A stretch of 64,000 nucleotides of DNA, taken from NCBI GenBank assembly GCA_000442125.1, contig KE546979.1, positions 186,001-250,000 of the forward strand, read 5' to 3'. Shown piece after piece: positions 20,517 through 32,347 of this stretch; the stretch's first letter is position 1, and the number at the start of each line of letters is the position of its first letter. Under the pieces are notes generated by a model that made no database searches, was not told the DNA's origin, and saw nothing but the letters and a program-made list of their open reading frames with translations. Position numbers and translations under genes: made by a program. Source of the stretch: Opeltia flavorubescens. Its lineage: Eukaryota > Ascomycota > Lecanoromycetes > Teloschistales > Teloschistaceae.

Positions 20517-23500
20517 TCACCGACTCTTCAAGCTCCCCCTCCTAGAAAAATACCCCCCCGACACACTCCGCGGACTCGTCGGCGTCTGATTTGGCGTACT
20601 CTTCTCCACCGGAACCATGCCGAATCTGACTTCGCCAATGCGTCTCAAAAGCGCTTGCAACCCCAATCTAATATCCGTGCCCAACTCTCTGTTCAAAAGC
20701 TCCACGGCAAGGGGGTAAAAAGTATCGATATGTTTCTCAAAGTCTTCAGGGGGGAAATTGGTATATCCTTCCATGACGTCGACGACGACGGGACGCCAGG
20801 CTTCGATGTTGCGGGGCTGGGTTTCGTCGAGGAGGATGAAGCTGCGGATGATATCTGCGCAGAGACTGTGGGAGAAATATCAGTAAATGATTCCTTTCTT
20901 TGAAAGCGAGGTATAGGGAAGCAAAAACATACGGTATCAACGCCGCCTCCGTCTTCCCACGACTCTGCCTCCGCTCCTCACCCTCATCATGATACATCCT
21001 CACAAGAATATTGATATAAGTAGCCGCACTCCCACTCTCCTGTTTCAGCAGATTCGGCGGCTGCTTCATGAACCCCTCCCGCCAAAGCCTCATCCTCAAT
21101 TCCTTATTATTGTTGAATTTCTTCGCGAACGAGTAGCTGCCCTTGAGCAGCGCCATGAGGCGAAGGAGCTCGGAGCTGGGTATTTGCGCGTAGACTGCGT
21201 CGTTGGAGAAGAGCTCGTTGACGGTTTCTATCATGAGGAGTTGGAGGACACATCTTGTGATGATCTTATTGAAAAGACGTCGGCGGGCGGCTGTGACAAC
21301 TACGGGTTGTTGTTGTAGTCCGGTCGCTGGTCGGTAATCTTCAAGCTCGCCGTCTACAGCCGTTGTACCTTGGGATAGGGTCGGGGAAGTTTTCCTATGA
21401 ATCGAGCCCGTTTCTGCTCTTTCATCACCACGACTGCTGACTGATTCGACCCTCTCTCGAGCTGCTCCATTGGGTAACGGACTTGCTGGTGGTTCTTCTC
21501 CAGAGGGCGTCGTCAATGGTAGACTGGCGCTGTTCTCGCCGCCGTTTGTGATTGGTTTCTGGTCATCTTCAGATATGGTTGACGAGTCGGAGGACGATGT
21601 TGCAGCTGTGAAGAGCTGGTGCGCCGTTGTTCGTTCAAAGAGCTGGACAAAGCATCCCACTATCTTACTCCAGTGCTCAGCTTTGAATTTGGTAACATTT
21701 TGTAAAATCAATTGCTGTAGACAGTTGCTGCCAATACGAGCAATCGTGTCGTTTTCCTGGCATATGCATAGAGCAAGGAGGTCAAGGAAACGGTCGAGCA
21801 TGTACTCCAGGGATTCGAAGTAGTGAGTGAAGAGCAGGATCATGTTACGGAGTGCTTGTATCATCGTCGTCGAGAGCCAAACAGAGAGGTCTTCGTGATT
21901 GGCCACTTTTGACATTTCGGACTTGGATCTGAGGACCATGAAGATAGGATAAAGAAGCTGACGCCAAAGGATATCCCAGAAATCGAGGGGAAAGTCGCCA
22001 CCGTACTTTATGAGAATATCAAAGAGGTAATTGAGGGCAAGGGATCGAACCTCCAGATCGTCGCCCGTCATTAAGACGTCGTGAAATGCAAATAATACGG
22101 GAAACCAGAACTGCTCTTCCTGGGTTTGTCGACTGATTTGTTTCGGTATAGCCATGGCCTCATGGGAAGAGCCATTTGGAAGATTTCCGGCCCGATGGGA
22201 TAGGGGGCATTCTGGTGTCTTAAGCATCTTGGGTACTGTCGACTTGAGTGTCTCGATCGCAGCTAATGATTTCTTCTGAAATCTCAAGTTCTTGGAAAAC
22301 TCAGTCAGACAGACTACCAGGTCAGCAAAAGCCGCTTGTGAAATAATCACTCCGAACCGAGTGTTGTAAATCTGCGTAACGTGATCGAACGCTAGGTTGA
22401 CAATAGCCTCTTTAAGCATATATCAGTCGAGTTCTCCGCTTGAAAATCACACACAACTTACCATATTGCTCTCGTGCTGCCACTGTGAAGACGCCAAACA
22501 TGGTCTTCCACCCAGATCGAATATTTTCTCCGCGTGCTTGGATCATCTGGATCAAGCACCGTAATACCATGTCCTTGACCGTCACCACAGAACTATTGGC
22601 CATGACGTGCTCGAAAGGTTTTAGAAAGTCTTTCTGGAACTTGAACCCAGGTAATTCTTCGATCTCCATGAAGCGCATAGAGAGCTGACGCAGTGAGTCC
22701 AGCGCAAAGAAAACGACGTGAGTATTTGTATGACACCCAACCTCGTTGAAATGCTCGCCAAGTACCTGCCAGATGTTGGTCCATTCGAATCTTACCCGGG
22801 TCATGTTGTAGTAGCTGATCTCCACTAGCTTCTGCAGACTGTAGGTTCGCGGCGATTCACTGTTACCTGAAGATTGAATTTCTTGCCAACTGACCTCACT
22901 TAGTGCGCGGACGAAATGAACGATTGCGTCTCCTGAAAGGTCTGCGGTGCTGGTGAATATACGATCAACGCTCCGGACCATATCTGTCGAGCGACTCTCC
23001 TGAGCTATCTCCGGATGATACTTGGAACGATGAGGCTGTAGAGTAGATCGTGGTCGGCTTGCTTGAGGTCGTCGAGCGGCGCTGCTTCCTGTCCCTGATC
23101 GTGCTTTGGATACATCCGGTATATGCCCTTCGTCAACGCCACCAGATATGAGCTGAAAGCGATCAAGCTGACTTATGCATGTCAGTATCTCTCGCCAAGA
23201 GCCCTTGAGTAGATTGCCTTCGTGTTGGGCAATCTCTAGCAAAATTTTGAGTGCTTCCACGTTCCTAGCCATCATCTCGCTAAGGTTTCCCAGATTGGTG
23301 AACTTCGCTAACGATCTTACAAATGCCTCACGAGCAGTGTCCAGATCGAAAATGCATGCTATTCGAATGGCTAGCCTGAGACCTTCCAAACACGACTTAA
23401 TAATGTCGAGGTTTTGAGTATCTTGCATCTGGCCAGATATTCCCGAGAGGAAGGACATCCAGCTGACGTCGAACATAGGTCCTATATGACGAAAGGATGA

Positions 23501-26500
23501 AGCGAGTATGTACTTCGGAAGGTCCTGCTTTGCCACGGTTTTTCGCTGAGCTCTGATCATACTTCGCAGTCGTTGCTCAGCTTTGGTTGACATCTCCTCA
23601 GATGCCTGGGCGTAGGCTTCTTTTTGGAGGTCCCGTGTTGCTTGGAGGAACACCTGGTTGGCTCTTGAAGCAATGCCAGCCGGAGGCGGCTGAGGTACAA
23701 GCCCCATGGCAGCCGCATGTTCGCGCTCTGTATTCAGAACGATCTCGTTCTGGGCAATCTCCTCGAATATACTCGCCAGGTATTCGTCAGGAAGGTTAGC
23801 GTTATCATTGATACCACGATTATTTTTAATGAAGTCTTCGACCGTCATCCGCTTGCTCTTTAGCTTGCTGCTGTGTTGATCCGTGTTAAGCATTATTACA
23901 GAGTATGCCAGGACGTATGCAGTATCCGCATTGGCAAATGCATTTGGATTACCAGTGATGTATCGCTCAGCAAATTTCAGCATGAAACGATCAATCTTTT
24001 GTGCTTCGCCGGGTAATCGGAAGCTCTGCAAAAATTGTCGCAAGGAATCAACAAATCTTCGCCTAGTAAAGTCCATCGAGTCTACAAATGCGTGCATGGT
24101 CGCTACATTTTGCGGGTCGCCCTCTCCAAGATATTCGCCGATCAAAGCCTTGTCTAGCTGTTCGTGTTGCAGAATGAACGTGGCGATATCATCTGGGGAG
24201 TCGCTCTTGATGAAACCATTGTTCAGTAAGGTTTTGATGCCCCTCTTGGGTTTGAAGTTAAACTGGCGGATGCCGTTCATCAGTGCAGTCTTGCGGAGCT
24301 TGGCCTTCTCAAGTTGACTAGGATCATCTTCAAGCAATGGCGTGGAAGGTGCGGTAGGGGTATCAGCAGCCGACAGCCTCGGAGACCCTGTAGGTCGACT
24401 AGGTTCGAAAGATTCTCGTACTCCATCATGCGAATTTCTAATATCTGGGGCACCGAGTTTGGCTGCTGAAGCCAGAAGGTTGTCCTGAGACCAGTTGACC
24501 ATCGACCGTAGAGTGCGCACTAAACATTCAAGAGCCTGCTGCTTCATCAAATAATCAACCGGCAGATCCCATTCATGGTTCCAAGGGGTATTCAAGCTTG
24601 CTGTGGTCAACGAAGGAGGCATCTTCCCGTGATCATGCCAATCCATATCAGCGTCCATATCTTTGGCATGTTGTTCCTGGTACTGCTGTTGTTGCTGAGC
24701 CGATACCGCCGAGGCCGTACTAGCAATTCGTGACAAATGCTCTATGGTTCGTTGAAACATGTTGTCCAGCGCCGTAGATTCACAGTCGTAATTCAAATAC
24801 ATTTCGACCAAGGCTCGAGGGTCATTCGAGAGACGTTTCAGGATTTTCATGACATACATCTTCTGAAAACTCGGTGCGTTACGTCGTTCGAGTATGGCCA
24901 AATAGATTTCCTTAAGGAAAACCTCGATTTCTCTCTAAGTTGGGTCAGAAATGTTTCCCAATCAAACAACAAAGGTTTGATCTACCTTGAGTAAGACTCT
25001 CATATCCTTCAGTATCAGCCAAAATATCTCACTACACGTCTCGAACACTTGTCGCACAGAGCTGGCACCATTGCGACTAAGACTGAGCCGCAGATACTGG
25101 TTGATTGCTTGTCCGAAGCTAGTCGGCTCGTTGTTAGTGCTGCTTCGAATGACGACCAAAGGTGAAGTAAAGACGGCCATGTTATTATTGAGGAGACTGC
25201 GGATTATGGAGAGAGACACGAGCTTGGAGCGCATGTTGGAACACTTTATGTCTTGCTGCTGATCTTGAGGAAGAATTTTGGTGCTCAGACGACACATAGA
25301 CCGGAACACAAGGAAAGCGTCTTTGACGTATATTTCATCTTCTTCGTCTTCGTCTGGCATGGACCCTTCTTCGTCGCCGTTCGACTGCTGCCCAGATGGG
25401 GTTCTTGATGATCTCTGGGCGTGTTTGAGGCGAGTTACCATAGTCGGTGCATTGTCCCCAATTTTCGCGTCATCAAAGCTTTTGGCATTCTCGAAACTCT
25501 GAAGTGTGAATGCCTCTCCACGGACTTTGTTGACTGGCCGATCCGGAACAGACGTGGAATTCGTCTCCGAACCGTCCACCTCAAGTGGACCGTCTCCCTC
25601 GCTTCCGTCTATCACAGGCGTACTAACGTTCAGCTCCGCTTGACTTGTATTGGCTGTACCCTTTCCCGAAGCGATTCTGGACATATTCAATCTAGCCTCT
25701 TTCATAGACAAGCGGGCAGTGACTCTCTCAAACACGGTTCCAACCATTTGTGTCAACGTTCCTTGTGCGACTTGTTGGTTGGCTGCCGATTTGGATAGTA
25801 AGAAGATATTGTAAACTTGTCGTACGGCTTTGAGCAGTCCAGCACCATGAACGATGATCTTGTCATTGAGCACAGCAGCGAGTAATGATTTCACTATCTG
25901 GAGTTGCACTTCTGCTGGAGTAGCCTCGTCCTGAAAACAATCGCATATTGTCTCTATAGCTCTTTCGATCAATGGTGGTTGTGGCGGTTGTTGGGGCACA
26001 ATGTCCGGGTCAACGGTAGCAGCGGGCAGCGAAAAGTAAGAGTAGCTGATCAGTTTGCCAATGCAATCCAGTGCCGTTGTTGTTAATGGTATGCTTGAAG
26101 TCTCAGTTGCTAGTCGGAGAGGTTCGAAGATATCCTCGGGTGTGAGCGTTGTATCTTGATTTTTGATGCTTGCAAGAACTTTACTGGTACTGTCCGCCAA
26201 CTGTTTCTTTCTTCGCGCCTCTTTCGATGCTGCAATCTGTTCCAACGCGGTGACCACGAAGACCATCGAGCTTAACGGCGTTCTCGAGGCGGTGTTTGTA
26301 CTTCCTGAGGACTGTGTCTCAGATCGGACCATATGCTGAGCAGAAATGCTGTCATTTCTTATGATAGGTAAACTGCTAGTATTTGAAGGGGTTGACGGGG
26401 CATCCGTAGGGTGATCCTTCTCTGGTGGTGGTGGAGGATCGTGGGGAGCTTGGGGGTTGGGAGTGTCTGGGCTTTGAGGGTCTGCTTGAGATGGCTCAGG

Positions 26501-26755
26501 ATCGCCTTGATTATCGTCATCATTCTGCGATGTCTGCGATGGCTCGGCTCGCTCATCAGCTTCTTTATTTTCGAAATCCGGGTTGCCTTCCGCATCACCC
26601 ATCTTGACTGCTGTCCATCCCTGACCACTGTTCAGATCTTCTTTATCATCTTCAAGCGGTGCAACCTCAATCTCCGGCACCTCTGGTTGTACAGGTCTTC
26701 CATTACGATCCTCCGACTCTTTCCTGGAACCCTTGATTTTTTCAGGTTCTGCCAT
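20517..26755 (-). CDS. SEC7: Arf guanine-nucleotide exchange factor Sec7 (BIG family)
   Basis: Large trans-Golgi GEF that activates Arf1 for coat recruitment and vesicle traffic. Four exons: 24986-26755, 22462-24934, 20933-22409 and 20517-20865, totalling 2,022 residues, close to the yeast protein. Introns are 51, 52 and 67 nt, each with a CTGAC- or CTRAY-like branch point. Order: acidic disordered N-terminus (about 1-130), DCB/HUS helical region with the YLAILERRNAPSFQKMYVMKIL block, the Sec7 catalytic domain near 805-1000 (GIKTLLNNGFI; glutamic finger in FRLPGEAQKIDR; YVLAYSVIMLNTDQHS), then the HDS repeats (ISYYNMTRVRFEWTNIW; ALDSLRQLSMRF). The C-terminus ends in a Ser/Arg-rich tail. Gln-rich and DMDADMDWHDH stretches sit between HUS and Sec7. 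It is transcribed divergently from the pyruvate dehydrogenase E2 gene. Confidence 0.95.
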
Positions 26756-27275
26756 AAGCTGAGCGGTCCTGCGACAGCAGCTGGTCGAGTACCTGGTAGC
26801 TTCGGGAAACGGTCCTGAATGATCATGGGTCCAGCTCCGGCATCTTCAATGGTTGTGATGCTCTGTGGCTCAGAAATCCGTTGTTGAGACACTGCACGGT
26901 GACTTTTCCTCATGGAAAGTCGAATAATCAAAGATGCCTGACCAGTCTCGATGATTGGTTCTTGCAGATACGTTTCAATGACTTACCGGCTGAAATTCGG
27001 AGCAATCTCACTTTTAGTTACGGTGACCGATTGAGGACAAAGCACCTTTCTTTTGCCAAGACACTTGAATCAGATCTAATCAAATCTTCGGACATCTTGA
27101 CTAGAAAATCCACCGGGGAAAGAAGCTTGACCCAACATTCAACGGCATTGAAGTTAATCTACCACCCTTTTCTCCCCGATGCTGTTTTCACACTCCAAGC
27201 TGCAATAGCTGCAGTTGTGCCCGACCCACACTTGTTATTTGAACATTTTTCACTACTGCTGGCGAGCTACCAGCC
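26756..27275. promoter_or_regulatory. Bidirectional promoter region SEC7/LAT1
   Basis: About 520 bp separates the divergent ATGs, so both promoters lie here. No specific site could be assigned. Confidence 0.5.
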
Positions 27276-28971
27276 ATGTCAGCAGCGGCCTTAAAGCTCG
27301 CTCCGAGAGCTTGCTTCAGAGCAACTCCTACCGCTGCTTTTCTCCCACCAGCTTCAAGATTAAGACATGGGATTCGGTAAGTTACAAAAATTGTTTTCCG
27401 CACTCAATGTCCGATGTTTCAAGGTCGATTGAATAGGAATGCTAATGCTAGTAATTGGCAGTTCACCGGCCGCCCTCTTGGCCATTGCCCGATATTATGC
27501 CTCAAAGTGTAGGGCGAAGTCAAGGCATGAGTTTTCTTAGAATGTGCTATTAATACCCATACAGCATTTCCTCCACATACCGTCGTCACCATGCCCGCTC
27601 TATCACCGACGATGACATCCGGAAACATAGGAACGTGGCAGAAGTCTGCTGGAGACACAATAGCCCCTGGCGACGTTCTAGTCGAAATCGAGACAGACAA
27701 AGCGCAAATGGATTTCGAGTTTCAGGAGGACGGTGTCCTGGCAAAGATCTTGAAAGATTCGGGTGAGAAAGATGTCGCCGTCGGAAATGTAAGCTCAGGA
27801 TCGCGTTCTCTTGCAAAGATATCTAACAGTGGTTCAGCCCATCGCCGTGATGGTTGAGGAGGGTACAGACGTTGCGCCGTTCGAGTCCTTTACCCTAGAC
27901 GACGCAGGAGGAGAAAAGGCTGCCCCAGCAAAAGAGTCTGGAGAAGAAGCTGCAGAATCATCAGAACCAGCAGATACTGGATCCAAAACTTCTCCATCAA
28001 CGCTTCCTAAAGGCGCCCCGAAGGAGGAATCAACGCCCGAACCTCAGGAAACCGAATCGTCTGGCGGAAGACTACAGACGGCTCTCGAGCGGGAGCCATC
28101 AGCGAGTCCATTGGCCAAAGCGCTGGCTCTCGAGCGTGGCGTGCCAATAAAGCAGGTCAAGGGTACTGGACCAGGCGGGCGCATTACCAAGGGAGACATC
28201 GAAAAGTACAAACCGGCTTCAAGTGCGGCGCCTGCTACTGTTGCCGCAGGCGCTACCCCGACATACGAGGACATCCCAGCCAGCTCAATGCGCAAAACCA
28301 TTGCCAATCGACTGCAGCAATCAATGAACCAGAATCCTCACTACTTCGTGGCCGCTACACTCTCCGTCTCAAAACTCTTGAAACTTCGGCAAGCCCTTAA
28401 TACGTCCGCAGATGGGAAGTACAAGCTCTCGGTGAACGATTTCCTAATCAAGGCTTGTGCAGTTGCATGCAAAAAGGTTCCGACAGTAAACTCAAGTTGG
28501 CGGGAAATCGATGGTCAAGTGGTGATCCGTCAGCACAATACCGTGGATGTCAGCGTGGCGGTAGCAACTCCTATAGGCTTGATGACGCCAATTGTCAGAG
28601 GCGTCGAAGGCTTGGGTCTATCATCCATCTCTGGCCAAGTGAAAGACTTGGGAAAGAGAGCACGAGATGGCAAGCTCAAACCTGAAGAATATCAGGGCGG
28701 AACCTTCACCATCAGTAACATGGGCATGAATCCCGCTATCGACCGGTTCACTGCTGTTATCAATCCGCCGCAAGCTGGTATCTTAGCTGTGGGAACGACC
28801 AAGAAAGTCGCCATACCATCGTCAACGGAAGACGGCAATGGCGTGGAATGGGACGATCAAATCGTCGTAACCGGAAGCTTTGATCACAAGGTGGTAGATG
28901 GGGCAGTTAGTGGAGATTGGATAAGAGAGTTCAAGAAGGTGGTGGAGAATCCGTTGGAGATGTTACTGTAA
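27276..28971 (+). CDS. LAT1: Pyruvate dehydrogenase E2, dihydrolipoamide acetyltransferase
   Basis: Mitochondrial core subunit of the pyruvate dehydrogenase complex; transfers acetyl groups to CoA. Exons 27276-27376, 27462-27508 (47 nt), 27565-27788 and 27838-28971 give 501 residues. The N-terminus ([19 protein letters not shown]) is an Arg-rich mitochondrial presequence. The lipoyl domain spans about 56-130 with lipoyl Lys95 in [11 protein letters not shown]. An Ala/Pro/Glu-rich linker leads to the E1/E3-binding domain ([27 protein letters not shown]), and the catalytic domain ends with DHKVVDG (His474, Asp478). The short exon 2 encodes [16 protein letters not shown], which fits the end of the targeting region. 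It is a single lipoyl-domain form, as in other fungi. Confidence 0.95.
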
Positions 28972-29350
28972 ATTCTATTTCGCCGACAGTTGTGATTTGA
29001 CTTCGCGTTAAGTTGGAGGTGCAGCCCGGTAGGAAAAGCAAGGCTGCTGTAACAGAGGCGTTGTGACCGGTCATGTATGGATCAGAATAGAGGGTCGCCA
29101 TACCAGAGACAATTATTCCACCTATCTGTATTCTGGATAACTGTGAGTCTTGAGGGCTTAACGTCGCGAATGCCATGTGGCATCCGGTACTACAGGCAGT
29201 AGTAGTCCAGCATACCCACCTGAAAATAATGTTTCCGCAACCGTCACATCAAAGCTACGACATAATAAACCACGCTCTATAGCCATTATCAGAAGCTAGC
29301 TAGAGAAACAAGACAAGCCAGATACTACTGTGGCCTCCTGAGGGAGGGCG
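28972..29350. other. Intergenic spacer
   Basis: About 380 bp between same-strand genes: 3' UTR of LAT1 and promoter of the carrier gene. Nothing else seen. Confidence 0.5.
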
Positions 29351-30704
29351 ATGTCCTTGGTCTCCAAGATTGCCAACCTATTCTCACCACTCCAATCTCC
29401 TCCTCTTGCGCCTAACGACAATCCTACGTTACAACCTCAACCCATAATCTCTCGGCACAAACAACATTTGGACACTCGTATACGCAATGCAGAGCCAGAC
29501 CGGAACTTCAACATGGAAGAGGAGGAGGAGAGACGGCACCCGTACATACATGTTAGTTGGACATGGCTTTTTTTTCCTGACGGCGCTGACGGATACTACA
29601 GTGTATGCTGGCGGGCGGAGCAGGTGGTACCTCAGGCGATCTGCTCATGCATTCCATCGATACGGTGAAGACACGCCAACAAGGGGACCCTCATATCCCT
29701 TCCAAATATACCTCCCTTTCCTCATCCTACCTAAAAATATTTCGGCAGGAAGGAATCCGTCGAGGGCTATATAGTGGAGTTACTCCAGCTTTTTTAGGAT
29801 CGTTCCCAGGGACCCTCATCTTCTTCGGATGTTACGAGTACAGTAAAAGACACCTGATTGATGCCGGTGTACATAGTTCATTGGCATACCTCGCGAGCGG
29901 TGAGTAATTTATGCAGCAGAGTTCTTAGGAACCACTAATAAAACCCCAGGCTTCATCGCCGATCTTGCTGCCTCCGTCGTATATGTGCCCTCCGAAGTGC
30001 TTAAGACCCGACTTCAACTCCAAGGTCGCTACAATAACCCGTTCTTCAACTCAGGGTACAATTATCGATCTACGCTCCACGCAACTCGTACGATCATCAA
30101 AGAGGAGGGATTCGCTGCTCTGTTCTACGGGTATAAAGCTACACTTTTCCGGGATCTTCCGTTCTCCGCCTTGCAATTCGCATTCTATGAGCAAGAACAA
30201 AAATGGGCGAAGGAATATGTTGGAGGCAAGGATATCGGACTGGGCTTAGAGATTCTGACGGCGACGACTGCCGGTGGCATGGCTGGTGTCATGACTTGCC
30301 CACTTGATGTGGTCAAAACAAGAATACAAACTCAATTGAATCCAACGGACGATGTACCCAAAAAATTATCTACAAATCAGTCATCTAAGGCACCAGCATC
30401 GAATGCGCATCCTTCTACTGGGCCTGCTAACAGTCTCAAACGATCAATGCGAACAATATCCACCTCCTCTCCCACAACAACATTACCCAAGCAAGGCTCT
30501 GTCACACTCGACACGTCGTCTGTCTTCACCGGCTTGAAATTGGTGTACAAGACCGAAGGCCTAGCTGGGTGCTTTCGAGGCGTTGGCCCACGAGCGCTCT
30601 GGACCAGTGTTCAGAGCGGAACAATGCTGGTCCTTTATCAAGTGCTTCTCCGAAAGCTGGAAGCTTACCCGCTGGTGGCCAGTGAGGGAGCAAGTCCCGT
30701 GTAG
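29351..30704 (+). CDS. Mitochondrial carrier protein, Mme1 (YMR166C)-like
   Basis: Inner-membrane solute carrier (SLC25 family) of 417 residues from exons 29351-29551, 29602-29899 and 29950-30704. The three carrier repeats carry the signature motifs SIDTVKTR, PSEVLKTRLQ and PLDVVKTRIQ, each with the Px[DE]xx[KR] pattern (Ser replaces Pro in the first). The GGAGGTSGDLLMHSIDTVKTRQQGDPH opening most resembles yeast Mme1, described as a mitochondrial Mg2+ exporter; this assignment is from memory and needs a tree. Two unusual insertions are an N-terminal Gln/Pro/Glu-rich extension of about 65 residues and a Ser/Thr/Pro-rich loop of about 60 residues within repeat 3, after TRIQTQLNP. Introns are 50 nt each, with GCTGAC and CTAAT branch points. 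Confidence 0.85.
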
Positions 30705-31149
30705 TAAGAGACAGATGGCGAGCGAGATATTGCATGCGGACACGGTATTCGGATAGCCATCTGTACATTATCAATGGATGGTGCTATGGGCGGTCTTTTT
30801 GTGAGAATCATCGCGTTCATAGCGGCATAGCGAGGGATAGGCTTCTCCACTTGTTTTTCTACTTTGTTTTTCAAAGATACTGTCATGTACGTACTACTGA
30901 TGCATCAGCGGATATCTGTAGAGGACCTTACTTCAGTCCGGCTCGTCATTGGTTGACAGAAAAGCACGCTAAAACATGGTCCGAACCTTCTAGCTCACAA
31001 GACCGTAAACACCCACACGCGCAAAGTAAACACCCAAAACTCCATTAATTCACTCTGCCATTGCGCCTCTTTCTTTGCTTTGAGCTGTTCAATCCTTCTC
31101 ACCTCCCTGTCGCATAATCTACGCGACTCAGAATAGTTCATCCGCAAGG
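30705..31149. other. Intergenic spacer
   Basis: About 445 bp; 3' UTR and promoter sequence only. Confidence 0.5.
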
Positions 31150-32347
31150 ATGTCGACCGTGGCGTACTGGATGCAGAAGCAGCGAAAACCAGACCTTCAA
31201 AATTTGGCCGCCCACGTTGGCATGAAGAAGTACGTACCATATCTGCTTTACCTTGGAGAGAATATTTTGACTTCACCTTCCACTCAAATTGGATTGAATC
31301 GCTATGGCTGACTTCATCGGAGCTTTCCAGCTACGATAATCTCCTCAAAAACGACCTTGAGATAGCCATTGACGATTATCTCCGAGCTAATCAATCCACT
31401 CTACAAAATGATCCTCAGGTCTCCGGCTTCTACAAACGAATAGGATCGCCTGTAAAGCGTGAGAGTGGAGGCGCCACAGCCAACTCCCTAGTGGAGGAGG
31501 TGAAAAAGCCAAAGCAGAGACGACAAACGATCAAAGCGCGTGAAGAATTAGACCAGCCGTAAGTCCTTTACCATTTTACTCATCCCATTCACCAGCCAGC
31601 AAAAAAAATAAGCCACACCCCGAAGAAAGAACCCCGGCTAACAACGACTTAACCTCCCTCAGATCCGACGCCGAACCACCCTTTGCCCTCACCACAACCA
31701 CCAACCCACAAACACCACCCAGCTCCACCCTCTCAGTATCCCGACGTCTCCCCCTCCCCGCCTCCCCCTCCCTCCTCGCCGACCGCATAGAAGAGCAAAC
31801 CACATCCCTAACCCACTCCGCCACAAACCTCTACACCTCCTCCCCCATCCCCTCCACCCTGCACAGCCTCCGCGCAACCTTATCCTCAATCACAAGCATC
31901 CAAGTCCTAATCCTCGCCATCGAAGCTTTCGGTCTATTCCGTCACGTCCTCCCCTTAAAAACCCTTACTATGATCCCTCCCATCCCTGCGCTGGGGATAA
32001 ATGAAGCCACCCCGCTTCCAGCGCCGGATATTTTCGCCATCTTGACGAGTGAGTTTTGGGGGCCGGTGGGGATGTGGGTTGGTACTAGCATCTTTTTACC
32101 CGCTGTGGGGGCTTGGTTTGTGAATCTCAGGGGTATGGAGGAAGGGGGTAGTGGTGGCGGGTATGATCCTGTGGCTTTTGGCATTGTGAAGGGGTTGGTG
32201 GCGTGGATTGTTTACACAAAGGGTGGGGTAGGGGGAGAGAGCAGAGGGGTTGTGGAGGGGAGTGTTCCTGGTGGGAGTGTGGGTATGTTGATTGGAGCTG
32301 GGGTGGCGGTTTTGGGGGGAATGTATGAGGCGGTTTTGAGGAAGTGA
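31150..32347 (+). CDS. Conserved fungal protein with N-terminal SAP/HeH-like helices and C-terminal membrane segments
   Basis: Exons 31150-31229, 31331-31558 and 31663-32347 (introns 101 and 104 nt, donors GTACGT and GTAAGT) give 330 residues. Residues 1-50 (AYWMQKQRKPDLQNLAAHVGMKNYDNLLKNDLEIAIDDYL) look like a helix-extension-helix fold of the SAP/LEM kind, which binds DNA or nuclear partners. A basic linker (SPVKRES, KKPKQRRQTIK) follows, then a Ser/Thr/Pro-rich region. The last 150 residues are hydrophobic, with three or four likely membrane helices (around VLILAIEAFGLF, GMWVGTSIFLPAVGAWF, GIVKGLVAWIVYT, GMLIGAGVAVLGGMY). A nuclear-envelope location would suit this architecture but is inference. 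Exon 3 shifts from C-rich to G-rich codons halfway without losing frame. Confidence 0.75.
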